A stretch of DNA of 64,000 nt from positions 2,084,001 through 2,148,000 of the forward strand of contig JAIQDT010000186.1 of assembly GCA_021521415.1 (NCBI GenBank), given 5' to 3'. The notes under the pieces are model-generated. The model was given only the letters and a program-made list of their open reading frames with translations. It made no database searches and was not told the DNA's origin. The position numbers and the translations under genes were made by a program. Below are positions 36,251-51,697 of the stretch, one piece after another. The stretch's first letter is position 1. Every line of letters begins with the position of its first letter. This DNA comes from Bidens hawaiensis (lineage: Eukaryota; Streptophyta; Magnoliopsida; Asterales; Asteraceae).

Positions 36251-37705
36251 ATGTCAAACGAAGCTAGTTCTAATCACGAAAACGAGCATAATCACGAAAA
36301 TGAGAATAATCATGAAAATTCCAATCAAGAAACTCGTCTGAATATGAATGCTATTGAAAATATGATAGCTCAGAAAATCGCGGAAGCAATTCCTTTAATT
36401 GCTGATGCTATTAAGCAACCCATTTATGTAATTAGGCATAAGACCGAGAGTAATAAGCGAAAGTCTAACACTGTGGCTAGTAACCGTGTGAATGGAGGAG
36501 GTAGAAACCCACTACCCAAAAAGCAAAAAGTTCGCGGTTGTACTTACAAGGATTTCTTGGCTTGTAAGCCAACCGAATTCTCTGGAAACGAAGGATCAAT
36601 TGCAGCATTACGCTAGTTAGAAAAGACGGAAGCCATTATAAGAATCAGCAAGTGTGCTGAAGAAGATAAAATATTATATGCTTCTAATCTCTTCTTTAAT
36701 GAAGCAATAGAATGGTGGAACACAATCCTCCAGTCAAAGGGAAACAACGTTGTTTATACCATGACCTGGGAAGAGTTTAAAGAGATAGTAGAAAGGAAAT
36801 TTTGTCCTCCTCATGAAAGAGAAAAGATTGCTACTATGTTCCTAAATCACAAGATGGAGGGTGTGAAATGTCGTGAGTATACGACAAAATTCTTCGAATA
36901 TGCAAGAATGGTACCGGCCTTGGCTTCTCCAGAGTCAGTACTAATTTCTCGTTATATTTGGGGATTAGTAAGTGAAATCCGCGATCTGGTAAAGTCAGCT
37001 AGACCTCAGACTATTGAAGAAACAGTTGAGCTAGCAAATACCCTGACAGACGGATTAGTCCGAACTTAGGAAGAAAACAAAAAGAAAGATCTAGCCCAGA
37101 AGATTACCCAGCAGTTTCAGAAGAAAGGAGCAGGGCAATCCTATGCTCATCCCTTCTGTAGAACTTGCAGAAAAAGGCATTCAGGGAGATACGCTTTCAA
37201 GAAAACTAAGTGTTGCAATTATTGCAAAATGGCTGGACATACGGATGAAGAATGTAGAAGGAAAAAAAGTCGTGTTTGCTACAACTACGGAGAACCTGGC
37301 CACATCTGTCTAGAATGTCCAAAGCTTATAAAGGCGCCTGACAACAAAGCAAAGAACATAGATGGACCTAAGAAGAATGCACGAGCCTTTCAGCTTACTG
37401 CACATGAAGCAGCAATGATTCCGGACGTCATTGCGGGTACGTTCCTTATTAATAACGTTTACGCTAAAGTATTGTTTGATTCCGGAGCAAACCAAAGTTT
37501 TATTAACACGAAGTTTTGCCAAGCCTTAAATCAACCATTAACCAAACTCCATCAAATCTGCATGGTAGAAATGGCCGATGGCAATTCCATTCATATCCAT
37601 GAAGTACTTCAAGAAGAATACATAAACTTACTAGGCCACCAGTTTAAAGCAAATTTACTCCCAATGAATCTGGTTGGATTCGAAGTTATATTAGGGATGG
37701 ATTGA
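36251..37705 (+). pseudogene. Chromovirus 2 gag and protease
   Basis: The ATG at 36251 follows a short leader; the frame is constant to 37705 but is interrupted by TAG at 36614, TAG at 37067 and TGA at 37703. The N-terminus is Asn/His/Glu-rich; the capsid core has FLACKPTEFSGNEG and EWWNTILQSKG, then WEEFKEIVERKFCPPHERE. Two zinc knuckles occur: CNYCKMAGHTDEEC and a damaged one (CYNYGEPGHICLEC, second Cys replaced by Tyr). The protease loop VLFDSGANQSFIN (about 37470-37510) has the catalytic Asp. The three stops fall where Trp, Gln and Trp are usual, consistent with single transitions. Confidence 0.88.
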
Positions 37706-40775
<3,070 letters not shown>

Positions 40776-40780
<5 letters not shown>

Positions 40781-42435
40781 CAAACCAAAAATTAAATAAA
40801 AGGAAGAAGTAAGGAAATGGAAGAAGGAAATTCCATCCCACATTGGTGGAGGAAAGAAATGGAGAAGGAACCACCTTAGTATAAATAGGTTTGTAAACTC
40901 TTGTCCCACATCGTTAAATTAACAAACTAGTGAGCTCTTTAAAAGAAAGGAAATTTCTATGATAATGTTCTTATAAGACATATCACACTCAGTGGTCCTA
41001 GCGGAGGGTGCGAAGCACCCGAACGCGCACGCACACGCGCACGGGCACGGGCGAATTGCGATGGGCGCAATGTGGCGCTTTGATGGCGCACTTTGCACTT
41101 CGCACGCTCGCATCGCCGAGGGCCGTCTTAGTATTTTTGTTGGCAATTAAGAAAAATAAAATAAATAAATAAATAAAATAAAACAAAAATCCTTCCAATG
41201 CGATACGCGACGGGTTCAGATTACCCATCGCATACCGCGACGTGGAGGTTACGCAGTGGACACGTAGCCTGCCACGTGGCGTGCCACGTAGCAGGCCTAG
41301 GGCTGACTCAGCGAAGCTACAAGATGCTTCGCGGTACGCGACGGCTTTCTATTTATGGCCATCGCGTACCGCGATGGGGTCCAAAACCTACTATAAATAG
41401 AAAGGCAATGAGACGTTCATTTCTTGCTCAAAAACTTCTGAATTCTCTCTATTTTCACACACATACATAATATTAAGTAATAGTATAATACCGAGACATA
41501 ACGATACCCTATCCGATCGAAAGAAATATACACGAATCCGAAATTTCTGCCTGTTAAGGTATGACATTGTGCCATCGTGTAGAATTTCTACTCTCGTGAT
41601 TATCGTTATGATTATTGGTTTTATACTAATCTAGTTATACTACATTGTATTTATCCTAGGTTCTTAATACCATGAGGTGTTCTTTAATTGTAACTTGCAA
41701 GGTGAGACATTCGAGTTTTTTTGTATCACTCACATTTGCGTGAGACAACTATTTTTTCCGACATTTTCATGATGATTTCAAAACCTATAAAAATCATGGC
41801 AAATGGTCTAAATATTTTTATAAGTATTTTAAATACATTACAGTGATTAAGTCTCTGTAGACTTACGGGATGGTTACTACTGGTATTGTAGGGTTTTCTA
41901 TACAAGGCTTGCCTACTGGGCTATTACACGTTACTTATTGGACAAGTGTTAGCCAATAAGTAATATGACCACAGTCATAGATACGGTCGAGTGACAAGTA
42001 CCTTTCGGTAATTTGTAAGCAGGCAGATGTAAAAACATCTTAATGTTGTAACTGTAAAAATGTGTCATTTACAAATTACCAGTACTCACCAGTATTTCTT
42101 GCTGATCAAATATTTTAAACATGTTTCAGGTGACTTGTTAAAGACAAAGGAATGATGCCTGGGGGCTTCCAGCTTAAATAAGTGGCTTGTCACCAGAATA
42201 AAGAAACGTGTTTTGTAAATTAGGGTTTAACCCTATAAAACTTATGTTTATATCAAAAGGGATTAAATTCCCGATTTTATCATAATAATAATCATGGTGT
42301 TTTTATAACTTTGATCATTTTTCCTAACTACGGTTCTGATGAATTTTCCGCTGCAAAATAATTTAATAAACACCGATACCACCAATCAATGTTCATGGCT
42401 CCCCTCCCGGGGTATAGGGGCCGGGGGCTGTAACA
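40776..42435 (+). repeat. 3' LTR of chromovirus 2
   Basis: The LTR starts TATAACAAACC directly after the purine tract AAGGAGGGGAGAC and ends GGGGGCTGTAACA, followed by the target duplication GTACC (42436-42440). It has TATAAATAGGTT near 40881 and TATAAATAGAAAGG near 41391, and a GC-rich ACGCGCACGCACACG-type stretch (41015-41110). Unusually the 5' terminus is TA rather than TG in both LTRs. The two terminal 64-90 aa frames in each LTR are not credible genes. Confidence 0.9.
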
Positions 42436-42440
42436 GTACC

Positions 42441-43185
42441 CGTTACCATGCTATTTGTCAATCGATGACCTTTAACCTTGAAAGTTTGACAACTGGGACT
42501 TAAGATTTCAACCGGTCCATAGTCGAAACCTTTTCGACTTGGTATTGACCTGTCGAGCGAGACTTTAGTTTTCATGGAAAAGACATAAATGTGTGTTATG
42601 CAACAGTCCACGATCGCCGATTGGAATTGGTTGTTTCTTTTTAAATGGGTGTCATGTAAACATTTTGTCTTTTCTTTATACGACCAAGAGTTCTTGTATG
42701 CCAAGCTTCTCAACTTCTACAGCTCATGAATTTGGTCAATTCTATTTTTACTAGCAGCAAGACAATTGAGATTTATGACGCATGGAGCCTAATAACCCTT
42801 GTTTTCTAGCTCAACAGGCAGATGACATGCTTTTCCATAGACCTGTTTGAATGGTGTTGTCCCTATAGTGGTCTTATATACAGTGCGAAAGGCCAATAAA
42901 GCATCATCTAATTTGTCTCCCCAATTTTTGCGGTTTAACACAATAGTCCTTTCGAGGATCCATTTGATTCCTCGGTTGGAGACTTCCACCTGCCCACTTG
43001 TTTGCGGGTGATATGGTGTTGCCAATCAGTGGTGTATGACATATCATGACAGACTCTTGTCCATCTGGGTATTGCAAAAATTGGTTCCTCGATCACTGAT
43101 TAGGGCTTTTGGAGTCCCGAATCAAGAAAACAACTTTTTCAGAAATTTAATGGCAACCTAAGCATCGTTTGTGGGTAGGGCTTAT
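42441..43185 (-). pseudogene. Second Athila-like element: integrase C-terminal part
   Basis: On the minus strand the integrase core end appears as [20 protein letters not shown], with [20 protein letters not shown] and [12 protein letters not shown] (42789-43025). A more degraded stretch (43026-43180) retains FGTPKALISDRGTNFCNTQM with stops. The tail at 42440-42713 (SYKEKTKCLHDTHLKRNNQF and TFKVKGHRLTN) fits the integrase C-terminal domain. The [14 protein letters not shown] phrase marks the Athila/Tat group. The frame abuts chromovirus 2 at 42440. Confidence 0.8.
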
Positions 43186-43650
43186 TGTAGGTTCCTGGAC
43201 GGATCGTACACGGGATGTCGCTATCTGCGCAGGTGCGGAATCCCTGCGTAGGTAGATACGAGCGTAGAATACGTATAAATCAAACACACGAGCAATAACC
43301 GAAACACGTTATATTGATAACACGAACACGTGACACGCGGTCACTATTACAGACTCTGACTTGTAAACACGTAACCCTAACCAATCTCGCGAACTCACGA
43401 ACTGTTACGGTGAACAGTTTATATAAACACGACAACTTCGCCTCAGGCGAAGTTGTCCATAACTTCGCTTGTTCAACAAGTTCGCCAGAGCGAACTTGTT
43501 AACAACTTCGCTTGTTCAACAAGTTCGCCTGAGCGAACTTGTTGTCAACTTCGCTCGTTACATAAACATAAACATAATCAAAAACATAATTACATTACAG
43601 ACTCGATTACAATCGTTAGACTATGAACTACTGACAAACATGTACCAACA
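43186..43650 (-). mobile_element. Solo LTR with hairpin array, inserted in integrase
   Basis: A 465-base block with TGTAGGTTCC...ACCAACA ends and a perfect target duplication CTTAT (43181-43185 and 43651-43655). On the minus strand it starts TGTTGGTACATG and has a TTTATATAAA promoter-like box near 43421. Three near-perfect palindromes lie at 43432-43456, 43475-43500 and 43518-43543, based on AACTTCGCC and AACAAGTTCGC arms. Leaving it out, the integrase phrase SK-EEA-ALPTNDA reads through (with stops), which confirms the insertion point. No internal region remains, so it is a solo LTR, probably copia by size. Confidence 0.92.
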
Positions 43651-43655
43651 CTTAT

Positions 43656-45225
43656 GCCTCCTCTTACTTAGAGATGAAATCTACTGCTACTAGGTTGTAC
43701 TTATTTCCAAATGAGTTGGTAAATGGTCCCACGAAATATATTTCCTACAATCAAAGATTACACATATTTGTATGTCTTCCCGAGTCATCTCATTCTTGGA
43801 TGAGATGTTTCTGGTTCTTTGACAAGCATCACATGCTTGGATCAAAGCTTGTGTGTCTTTGTATATGGTGGGCCAAAAGAAAAAAGAGTCAAACACTTTC
43901 CTAACTGCAGTGCCTATCACGTGATGTCCACTTGTTGGTCCTTCATAACATTGTTTGGGAATGTGTGTGGCATCATGTCCAGATACACACCTATAGATGA
44001 CTTGATAAGCTCCTATCTTAAATAGGTAATGATCTTCCCATATATAATGCTTAAGATCATAGAAAGAAAACTTCACTACTGATAAGTTAGCCATTTTCTC
44101 ATGATTATACGTGTTAAGTAGTTTGAAAATCAGTAAACCATGGCATTCATCTTCTTCTTTCATAATTTCTTGGATAATAAGAACTTCATGAGGGAATTTG
44201 TCATTTATGACGTTCTTATGTAGTTCTTCTGAAGTTGGGCACTCCATAAGGGAAAGATGATCCGCAGCAACATTTTTCTGCTCCCTACTGATCCTGAACG
44301 TCGATATCAAACTCCTGGAGTAGAAGGATCCATCAGATTAATCTAGGTTTAGCATCTTGTTTGTTGAAAAGGTACCGAATGGCGGCATGATCGGTGTAAA
44401 AAATGGTTTTGGAAAGGACAAGGTAGAACCTGAACTTTTTAACAGCAAAGACTATAGCTAATAACTCTTTTTCTGTTGTGGTATAATTTTCTTGTGCATC
44501 ATTAATAGTTTTACTATCGTAGTAGATCGGGTGAAAGTGTTTGTCTTTTCTTTGACCAATAACAGGAAATGACTTGCATCACACATGATTTCGAACGGTA
44601 ATGTCCAATCTAAAGTAATCATGACTGGATCGGTGACAAATTTGTCTTTTAAGATGTTGAATGCTTTAACGCATTTTTCAGAGAAAATGAACGGTGCATC
44701 TTTCTTCGAAATTTGAGTTATAGGTCGAGTGATTTTTGAAAAGTCTTTTATAAAAAGACGGTAAAAACTTGCATGACCTTGAATGCTTCTAATGGCTTTG
44801 ACAGAAGTTGGTGGTGGAAGTTTGTAAATAGTTTCTATTTTCGCCCTATCAAATTCTAGTCCAACCTAAGAGATTTTGTGATCGAGAACAATGTCTTCTT
44901 TAACCATAAAGGGGAATTTAACTCTTCACACCTAGTCAACATTTTGTATAGGTTTTTAAGGCAATGATTGAATGTGTCTCCAAAAATGGAGAAGTCATCC
45001 ATGAACACTTCCATGGATTGTTTGATCATTTCTTGGAAGATAGCCACCATGCATCATCGGAATATGGCTGGAGCATTACACAGTCCAAAAGGCATTCTTC
45101 GATAAACAAAGGTAAGGACAGGTAATTGTGGTTTTCTCCTGATCTTCCGGAGCAATAGGAATTTGAATAGTTTGGAAAATCCATCAAGAAAGAAATAAAA
45201 CATTTTTTCTGAATAATCGTATAAG
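43656..45225 (-). pseudogene. Second Athila-like element: RT, RNase H and integrase N-terminus
   Basis: Pieces on the minus strand: integrase zinc region (HIPKQCYEGPTSGHHVIGTA, ACDACQRTRNISSKNEMT; 43690-44310), RNase H (about 44270-44620; AIRYLFNKQDAKPRLI) and RT palm (44620-45238; FVYRRMPFGLCNAPAIF and the catalytic FMDDFSIFGDTF at 44980-45015). Numerous stops and frame changes are present. A solo LTR at 45231 interrupts RT just upstream of the YRRMPFGL block; coding resumes at 47592. Confidence 0.85.
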
Positions 45226-45230
45226 CATGT

Positions 45231-47586
45231 TGTGACATTCGTCAATTTCGGGTCACTTTTGTTATGTAAACCCGACCCGTTTGTAACCCGAACATTTCAA
45301 ATATATAAAATATTGGATCTTGTCATTTAAAATATATAAAATATTGGTTTTTTTATATTATGCATTGTTTGACCATTTAAACATACCCATTTTTATGCAA
45401 ACCATAAAAGAATCTTTATACTCAACACTTCACTCCTTCCCTATATATACACACCCATCTTCTTCATTTTACTCTTGCTACATCTCCAGAAACTCTCTCA
45501 AAACTCCATAGATTCAAGGTTGTTATTTCTTATGTATTCTTAAAGTTTTGACTTCTCAAGTCAAACTAACTATAGTCTTTCATTCTAACTTGTTCATCTA
45601 ACATTACTAACTCTTGAATATGGTGGTATAATATATATATAATACACACCCCTTGTTTCCTTTATTTGTTACTTCACCGACTTTGGTTGGTTAAGTTTCG
45701 AATGTCATAAGGCAAGGCTTCATGGAGGACTTCGTGTTCTTGATATATATTTACACACACATAACTTATTATACATATCACTTATGACTACTTCTAAACC
45801 TTTAGTTTGTTCATCTTATTTACAAGTTCCATGGTGTGGGTTTGTATAAGACTAACCTCGGTTTAACCGAAACTAGTCCAAACCGGAAACCGAACTTTTG
45901 TTTACTAGTTTTGTTAAAATAGTTGTTTAAACATGTTTATTGCTAGATTTGAGTTTCAAAAATCATTTTTACAATTTCTTTGATATTAAGCATACGGAAT
46001 CCATCTATGAACTCTTGGGAGATGGAAACCGAACTAAACCGAAACTTTTGCTTAAAAGACTTGTAGTTAACTTTTTTTGTTGTAAAATTTAAATTTTCTT
46101 CATTTATAAACCAATATACAAGTTCTATGATATTTGGGCATGTAGAAACCATCTATGAACTATTTGTGAGATGGAGACCGAACCAAACCGAACTATACCG
46201 ACTTTTACTCGCTTAAGACACACAAGTGTGTTTTTAGTTATCAAGACTTGTATATTTCTTTAAAAAATAGTTTACAAACTGATTTTAATTATTTTCTTAA
46301 GTACTTGGAATAGTTGGATCCAACTTGATCTCATAACATAGTTTGGACCGACAAAACCGAACACTCGCTTAACGTGCGTTGTTAGTTCTAAACAATAGAT
46401 CTACATACTTGGTTAAGTGTTAGTATGTTTTAATGAGTTATCTCATAACAATTAATATTTTGGAAAGTTGACTTTGGGTTTGACCATTTGTCAAGACCCG
46501 AACCGACAACCCGAACACTCGTTAAAAACCCGTTTTAGTATCTTTAGCCTAATGGAACTTGCATTTTAGCATTTTCCCCACCTTATTACTTAACATTGGT
46601 TAAGTAAATATTAAAGTTAGATACTTTAACCCAGTTTTGAGCAAACTTACATTTTTTAAAAGGGTTATTATTATAAATTCTTAAATAGTTACATTTTAAA
46701 CCTTGAACTTTAATTGATTAGTTTTTGCAACAATTATTTTATTTAAAGATCTTCAAGACAACCTTTCTAAATCCAAGACTTTTTTTTATTTAGGCTTCAT
46801 ACGTTAAACTCGTTGTACCGGCAAATCTCCAAATAATCAATCTTTCAAGTTTATTACTTGAACGTGAGTAACTTCATACCCTGTTTTCTATCTCTTATTT
46901 TGGGGGTGACATTTCAACTTATCTAAACTAAATGTTTTATACTTGGGTCTTAAACCACAAACGTTGTTGTATATACCTTACTTGAATAATTGCTCGATTT
47001 GGTGTTCTATGCTTATTTGACTATGTGTTTATCGCTTTTGGATGGTGGAACTATAAATCCTAGACCATTTGGCAACCCCTCATGGCAAGGTGTCGTTAAC
47101 GTAATGCAATTAACGATAACTATAAAATCCTAAACTATTTGGCAACCCCTTATAGTTGGGTGTCGCTAACTTGTTAGCGATAACTATTTATCCAAGTTTA
47201 TAGCTATTATTTACGGTTGTGTATACTAGTTTTGTGGTTTTTCATACTATATATCTATTTTTCAAACTTATGAATTGCTCACCAACCTTTGTGTTGATAA
47301 ACTTTATTTTATGAAATGTTACAGGTTTGCATCTAGGTTGATTATGGAGTTCGGTGAAGAAAACATCACAAATACCGTTAGGATATTAGCAAAAATGAAC
47401 AATATTTGATTTGCTATATTTTGTTATATTTTGTTGTTTTGAGTTATGAATATTTGGTTATGTGACATTTTCGATGTTGTGAAATGAAATGAGTTTGTTA
47501 AATATTGTCGCTTTAAATAGTGTCATGCGCTTATGAGCAATAGTTGCACCCCGGCATGTTCCGCCGCCTTTGGTCGGGGTGTGACA
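45231..47586 (+). mobile_element. Solo gypsy (Tekay-like) LTR inserted in RT
   Basis: A 2356-base block that begins TGTGACATTCGTC and ends GGTCGGGGTGTGACA, with a perfect target duplication CATGT (45226-45230 and 47587-47591). A TATATATAC box near 45442 is followed by CT-rich leader sequence, so it is oriented +. The interior has repeated AAACCGAA / GAACCGAC motifs and no coding. With no internal region on either side, this is a solo LTR left by recombination between two LTRs. Confidence 0.95.
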
Positions 47587-47591
47587 CATGT

Positions 47592-48215
47592 GATCAATGA
47601 AAGGAAGCGGAAAATGATTCTTCCTTGTGGCATCATTAAGCTTTCAATAATCGATGCAAATTCTCCAGCCTATGATGGTTCTCATCAGAATAAGCTTGTC
47701 TTTTTCGTTCATTACCACCATCATTCCCCCCCCCCCCCCTTTTGGGCACAATTTGGATTGGGCTAACCCAAGGTGAGGAAATTGGATATATTAGCCCTGC
47801 ATCAAGAAGTTTGATAAATTCTTTCTTCACTACATATTGCATGTTCGGATTAAGACGTATTTGATGTTGGACAACTGGTTTGTACTCTTCCTCCATTAGG
47901 ATCTTATGACTACAAAATGAAGAGCTGATGCCATTGATGTCCATGATTTTCTTGGCGATGACCTTTTATGGTGCTTCAAGACCTTAAACAGCTTATCCTT
48001 TTCGTCTTTGCAAGATGAGCAGAAATAATTACAGGAGGTTGGGAGTTATTTTCAAGAACGACATACTTTAGATGAGGTGAGAGTTCTTTTAACTCAAAGG
48101 CTGGTCGTTCTTCAATGGGAGTCTTCTCATTTTCATTGCATTCTCTTGTTTTATAGATCTCTAATGCGTGCGTAGAGTGGTAGAAAAAGTGTTTTTCAAA
48201 AGGGTTTTGTTTCAC
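47592..48215 (-). pseudogene. Second Athila-like element: protease-RT linker and RT start
   Basis: The minus frame 47976-48215 has FELKELSPHLKYVVLENNSQ and PPVIISAHLAK, the linker before RT. The frame 47636-47944 has HKILMEEEYKPVVQHQIRLN, YVVKKEFIKLLDAGLIYPIS and SPWVSPIQIVPKRGG, the RT fingers. The Gly run is from a C-tract slippage at about 47732-47743. RT then continues beyond the solo LTR at 45225. Gag and protease proper are absent upstream. Confidence 0.85.
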
Positions 48216-48680
48216 ACAAAGTCAAATTTTAATTTATAAAATGATTTTTATCTTAACTAGACTACACACAAATAGGCAAATGTACCTATCACATATATAG
48301 TATAGTATTGATAAGAACCAAGTATCGATCAATGGACACACTTGTTTGACTACCAAATCTGTGTATTTATTTTAATCCGAAGTAAACATCATAGTGGTTT
48401 TAGTTTAACAAGTGAATTTCAAAGGAATTTAAAAGCATAAATTAAAGACAATGATTTTAGATTTTTATATTTTTATAGAGATGATCAAGGATAATAATGT
48501 ACTATCTTGGTTAGAACTCCTCTTAACTTGGTTTAACAATTAATTGGTAAACATGTGATATAATAATGTACTATCTTGGTTAGAACTCCTCTTAACCGAG
48601 CAAACTATACAGAACCGGGCCTGTCAAATGAACAAATCTTGGTCAGACCGGCACATCCGGTCTAGTCTCAAAAACATTGG
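48216..48680. other. Degenerate retroelement leader/LTR-like sequence
   Basis: No gene is seen. It contains a direct repeat of 37 bases (ATAATAATGTACTATCTTGG and on, at 48491-48527 and 48560-48596). Phrases such as GCAAATGTACCTATCACATA suggest a decayed Athila-type leader or LTR, but no edges or primer site are visible. Confidence 0.35.
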
Positions 48681-49793
48681 GTATGGGTACTAAGGTTTTA
48701 ATTTTGTAACAATGTTAGATACTAACTTTAACTTACATTATAAGTTAACAAAATTTGTGTCAACTCGTCCTCGTATCCACACCCCCCCCCCCAATGCCTA
48801 GACTTCAATGCTCGTATTTCACTGCGCCTGGTTTTTATTGACCGAATAAACATCGTAAAAAAGATATTTTTTTGTATGCTAATCTTTTTATATGTTAATT
48901 CAACAAATTTGTATTTTGGGTTTTATTAAGGTGCATTTACTAGCATAACCAATGCAAACCGAATACGCGTCAACTCACTATTGCAATAAAATGTTTGGTT
49001 TTACGAGCCGAATAAAAGTTGTTTTAAATATGATAATTTTAAAATAATAAGCTATACTAGCGCCACTATTTTTTTAAGTATGTTAATTTGATGAATTTAT
49101 TTTTTAGGTTTAGTTCGGGTACCGTAACGAACGTAGTTAATACAAACAAAATTCATGTTGACTCACAACTGCAACGCCTGAGTTTACCTACCGAATTTGT
49201 CTCGTAACACACGGGTAAATCACTAGTTGTCATAATAACTAAAACGTGATATTCTAAAATATTCCTAAACACAAATATGCTAAATAATTTAGTGATAATG
49301 TGTAATGGCAATAATGCCCTTAACTTTTGTGCATTTTTTGTTAACATTTAACGGAAGTTAAAGTTAGTACCTAGCATTTTTACAAAATTAAAACATTAGT
49401 ACATATATCTATGACTTTAAATCCTAATTACCAATTTTGTTACTTTAGGTAAACGTTTGGGATCAAAAGCACATTATGTTTCAAATTACCATATTTAAAA
49501 CAATATTTATTCGGCTGGTAAAATCGAGCATTGATTTGTAGCAGCGAGTTGACGCGTATCCAGTGGGTATTGGTTACATTAGTAAAGGTACCCTAATAAA
49601 ACCCAAAATATAAATTTGTTGAATTAACATATAAAAAGATTAACATGCAAAAAAAATAAATTATTTATAACGATATAGGCATTGGTAAACCCGAGTGTTA
49701 CGACGAATAGTTGACGCAAATTCCTTTAACTTTTAACACAAGTTAAAGTTAGTACATAACATTGTTACAAAATTAAAACCTTAGTACCCATAC
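48681..49793. mobile_element. Fold-back (long inverted repeat) element
   Basis: The outer ends are inverted copies: GTATGGGTACTAAGGTTTTA at 48681 and its complement ending at 49793, continuing with ATTTTGTAACAATGTTA and CTAACTTTAACTT on both sides. An inner pair also matches (AATTCAACAAATTTG near 48897 against 49615, with GGGTTTTATTA). A second, weaker pair sits closer to the middle (49070-49200 and 49320-49450). There is no ORF; a C-run lies at 48781. No target duplication is certain. Likely a non-autonomous DNA transposon of fold-back type; the family is not assigned. Confidence 0.65.
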
Positions 49794-51697
49794 TTGTAAC
49801 TTATAAACCTTAATACTCAATTTTGTTACTTTAGAAAAACGTAATGGACTAACTTCGTACTTGTGTCATTTAATATACTTGCTTTTTTTGTTATTAAAAA
49901 ATATGATTAATATATAGTCTAGTAAAGTACTAATGCTATTTATAAGATGAATGAGCAGCATATTTGTGAAGGTTTAATCAAACTATTTATTTGTAGTATC
50001 CGTTTGTTAGGTTATTTAATGAAAAGAAACAAAAACAAGAGTCGTGGTATTAAAAGAAGAGTCGGAAGAAGTGGGTGTGTGGCCAGCTAATAAATCCGCC
50101 TTGCTCGCCGCACTTAACGGCACCGCCATGCATGCTTCTTACTTTCTAGCATATCATGTGCTTCATTTATTTATTTATTACTCTAAAGTTATTTGTTTTA
50201 ATCTTTTTTTAGCCGTGGAAGAATTAGGAAAAATTGATAAACACGATGGCGACACGTCTTTATTTCTTTTGCTTTTACTAAATTTAGGTCACTTGCCCTT
50301 GATACTGCTACGTTTCTGAAAAGAGTTTAGGGGGTCGAGCACAGTAACTCAACGACGAGGAAGAACGATAACTTTGTGTTCAGTAGGATCGGTTTTGCCG
50401 TTTAAAACGGGGTGACGGAGCAACTTGTTACCCGCTTACCTTTCTCTCTATTGCAATTGGATCTTTTTAATTGTTTTTAGTTGAATATGAAGAAATGTTC
50501 CAAAAAAATTTATTAATAATATTACAAAACAAATCCTAATATCCGAATTAACCTTCGAGATACAATATGCGAACCGTCTATACTATTTTGATACTTCAGA
50601 CCTAACTCACTCAGGATTCTTAAGAATGAAACTCAACATTGTGGGAAAACTCTATTGAGTCAAGTTTCAAACATGTGACCATAAGATCTCAAGCGATGCA
50701 CTCATAGGTTAGTAAACCAAAATGTTAATTGCAAAAGAACGAGTAAATGAAGGTCAATTCGGTATGTGGTAATGGAATGAAAAACGAGAACGAGTGAATC
50801 GAATGGACAATGCAATGAAATGCATCATTATTATTCCATTATCTTATATGGTTAACCAATGATAATGGAATAAATCATCACTTTATGTTGCTTAGTAGGT
50901 AGGAAAAGTGCAAATGAATGAAATATAAATGACAAAATACCCCTGTCTCAAAATAAATAAAATTTACCAAAATAAAAAATAGTAATGGCAACGATGGTGA
51001 TGATGGTGACATTTATTGTGGTGCTAGTGGAGGCAAAAGTGGTGTCGAGGATGGTGGTGGCGGTGGCTATGATGGCAATGGTGACAGTGTCGGCAGGACA
51101 ATGATGGCGTTGACTATGACGACAATGATGGCAGTACCGGCTAGACAATACTGGTGGTGGCTATGATGGCAATGTTGGTAGTTCCAGCTAGACAATGGTG
51201 GTAGTGAAGGCATGACGGTGGTGGTGATTGACAGTGGCGTGGTGACGGCAACGGCAGCATAAATCTTCCATATATATATATATATTATCACTAAATTAGT
51301 CATAAGCATCACACTTAAATTAAACTTTTTTCATTATTATATTACAATTTTCGTCAAGTTTTCTTTTAAGTTGTTTGAAAAAGGAAAATTACTTACAAAT
51401 CCTGGCAAAAGATATCTAAGATACAAGTCACAACCATACGATCATTACCAAAGTTTATGTATTTTATATTCTTACCGGCTGTGTTTCGAATTCATTAATA
51501 AATTGTGTCATGCAATGATAACTGGATGTTGACTGGACACTCACTGAAGTCACTGATGAAGCCGCCTGAGCGTGTTGTGATCCAGGCGAGCGGTGGCTTC
51601 AACGAATTAACTGTTTTATTTATTTATTTAATTTTTCTTCTAAATTTGGAAACTAAAAACTAATATTACATTTAAATAAAAATATTAATAAACAATA
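49794..51697. other. Intergenic, low-complexity; no supported gene
   Basis: A 91-codon frame at 50044-50319 has no recognisable features. From 50720 to 50930 there is an ATGGAATGA / AATGGAATAA-rich stretch. From 50980 to 51255 a GGTGGTGATGGC-type purine/triplet-rich tract gives His/Thr/Ile-rich frames on the minus strand that are composition artefacts. A TA run lies at about 51272-51286. Confidence 0.6.

Noticed and set aside
42441..42470. Continuation of the hAT relic to the right of the chromovirus
   Set aside because: GTACC duplication implies continuity, but the next readable coding is Athila-like integrase and no hAT end could be recognised.
50044..50319. 91-aa hydrophobic frame as a small gene
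   Set aside because: No recognisable motif, no conserved context, and it lies in AT-rich intergenic sequence.
50948..51312. His/Thr/Ile-rich minus-strand frames
   Set aside because: They come from a GGTGATGGC-type triplet-rich tract; composition artefact.
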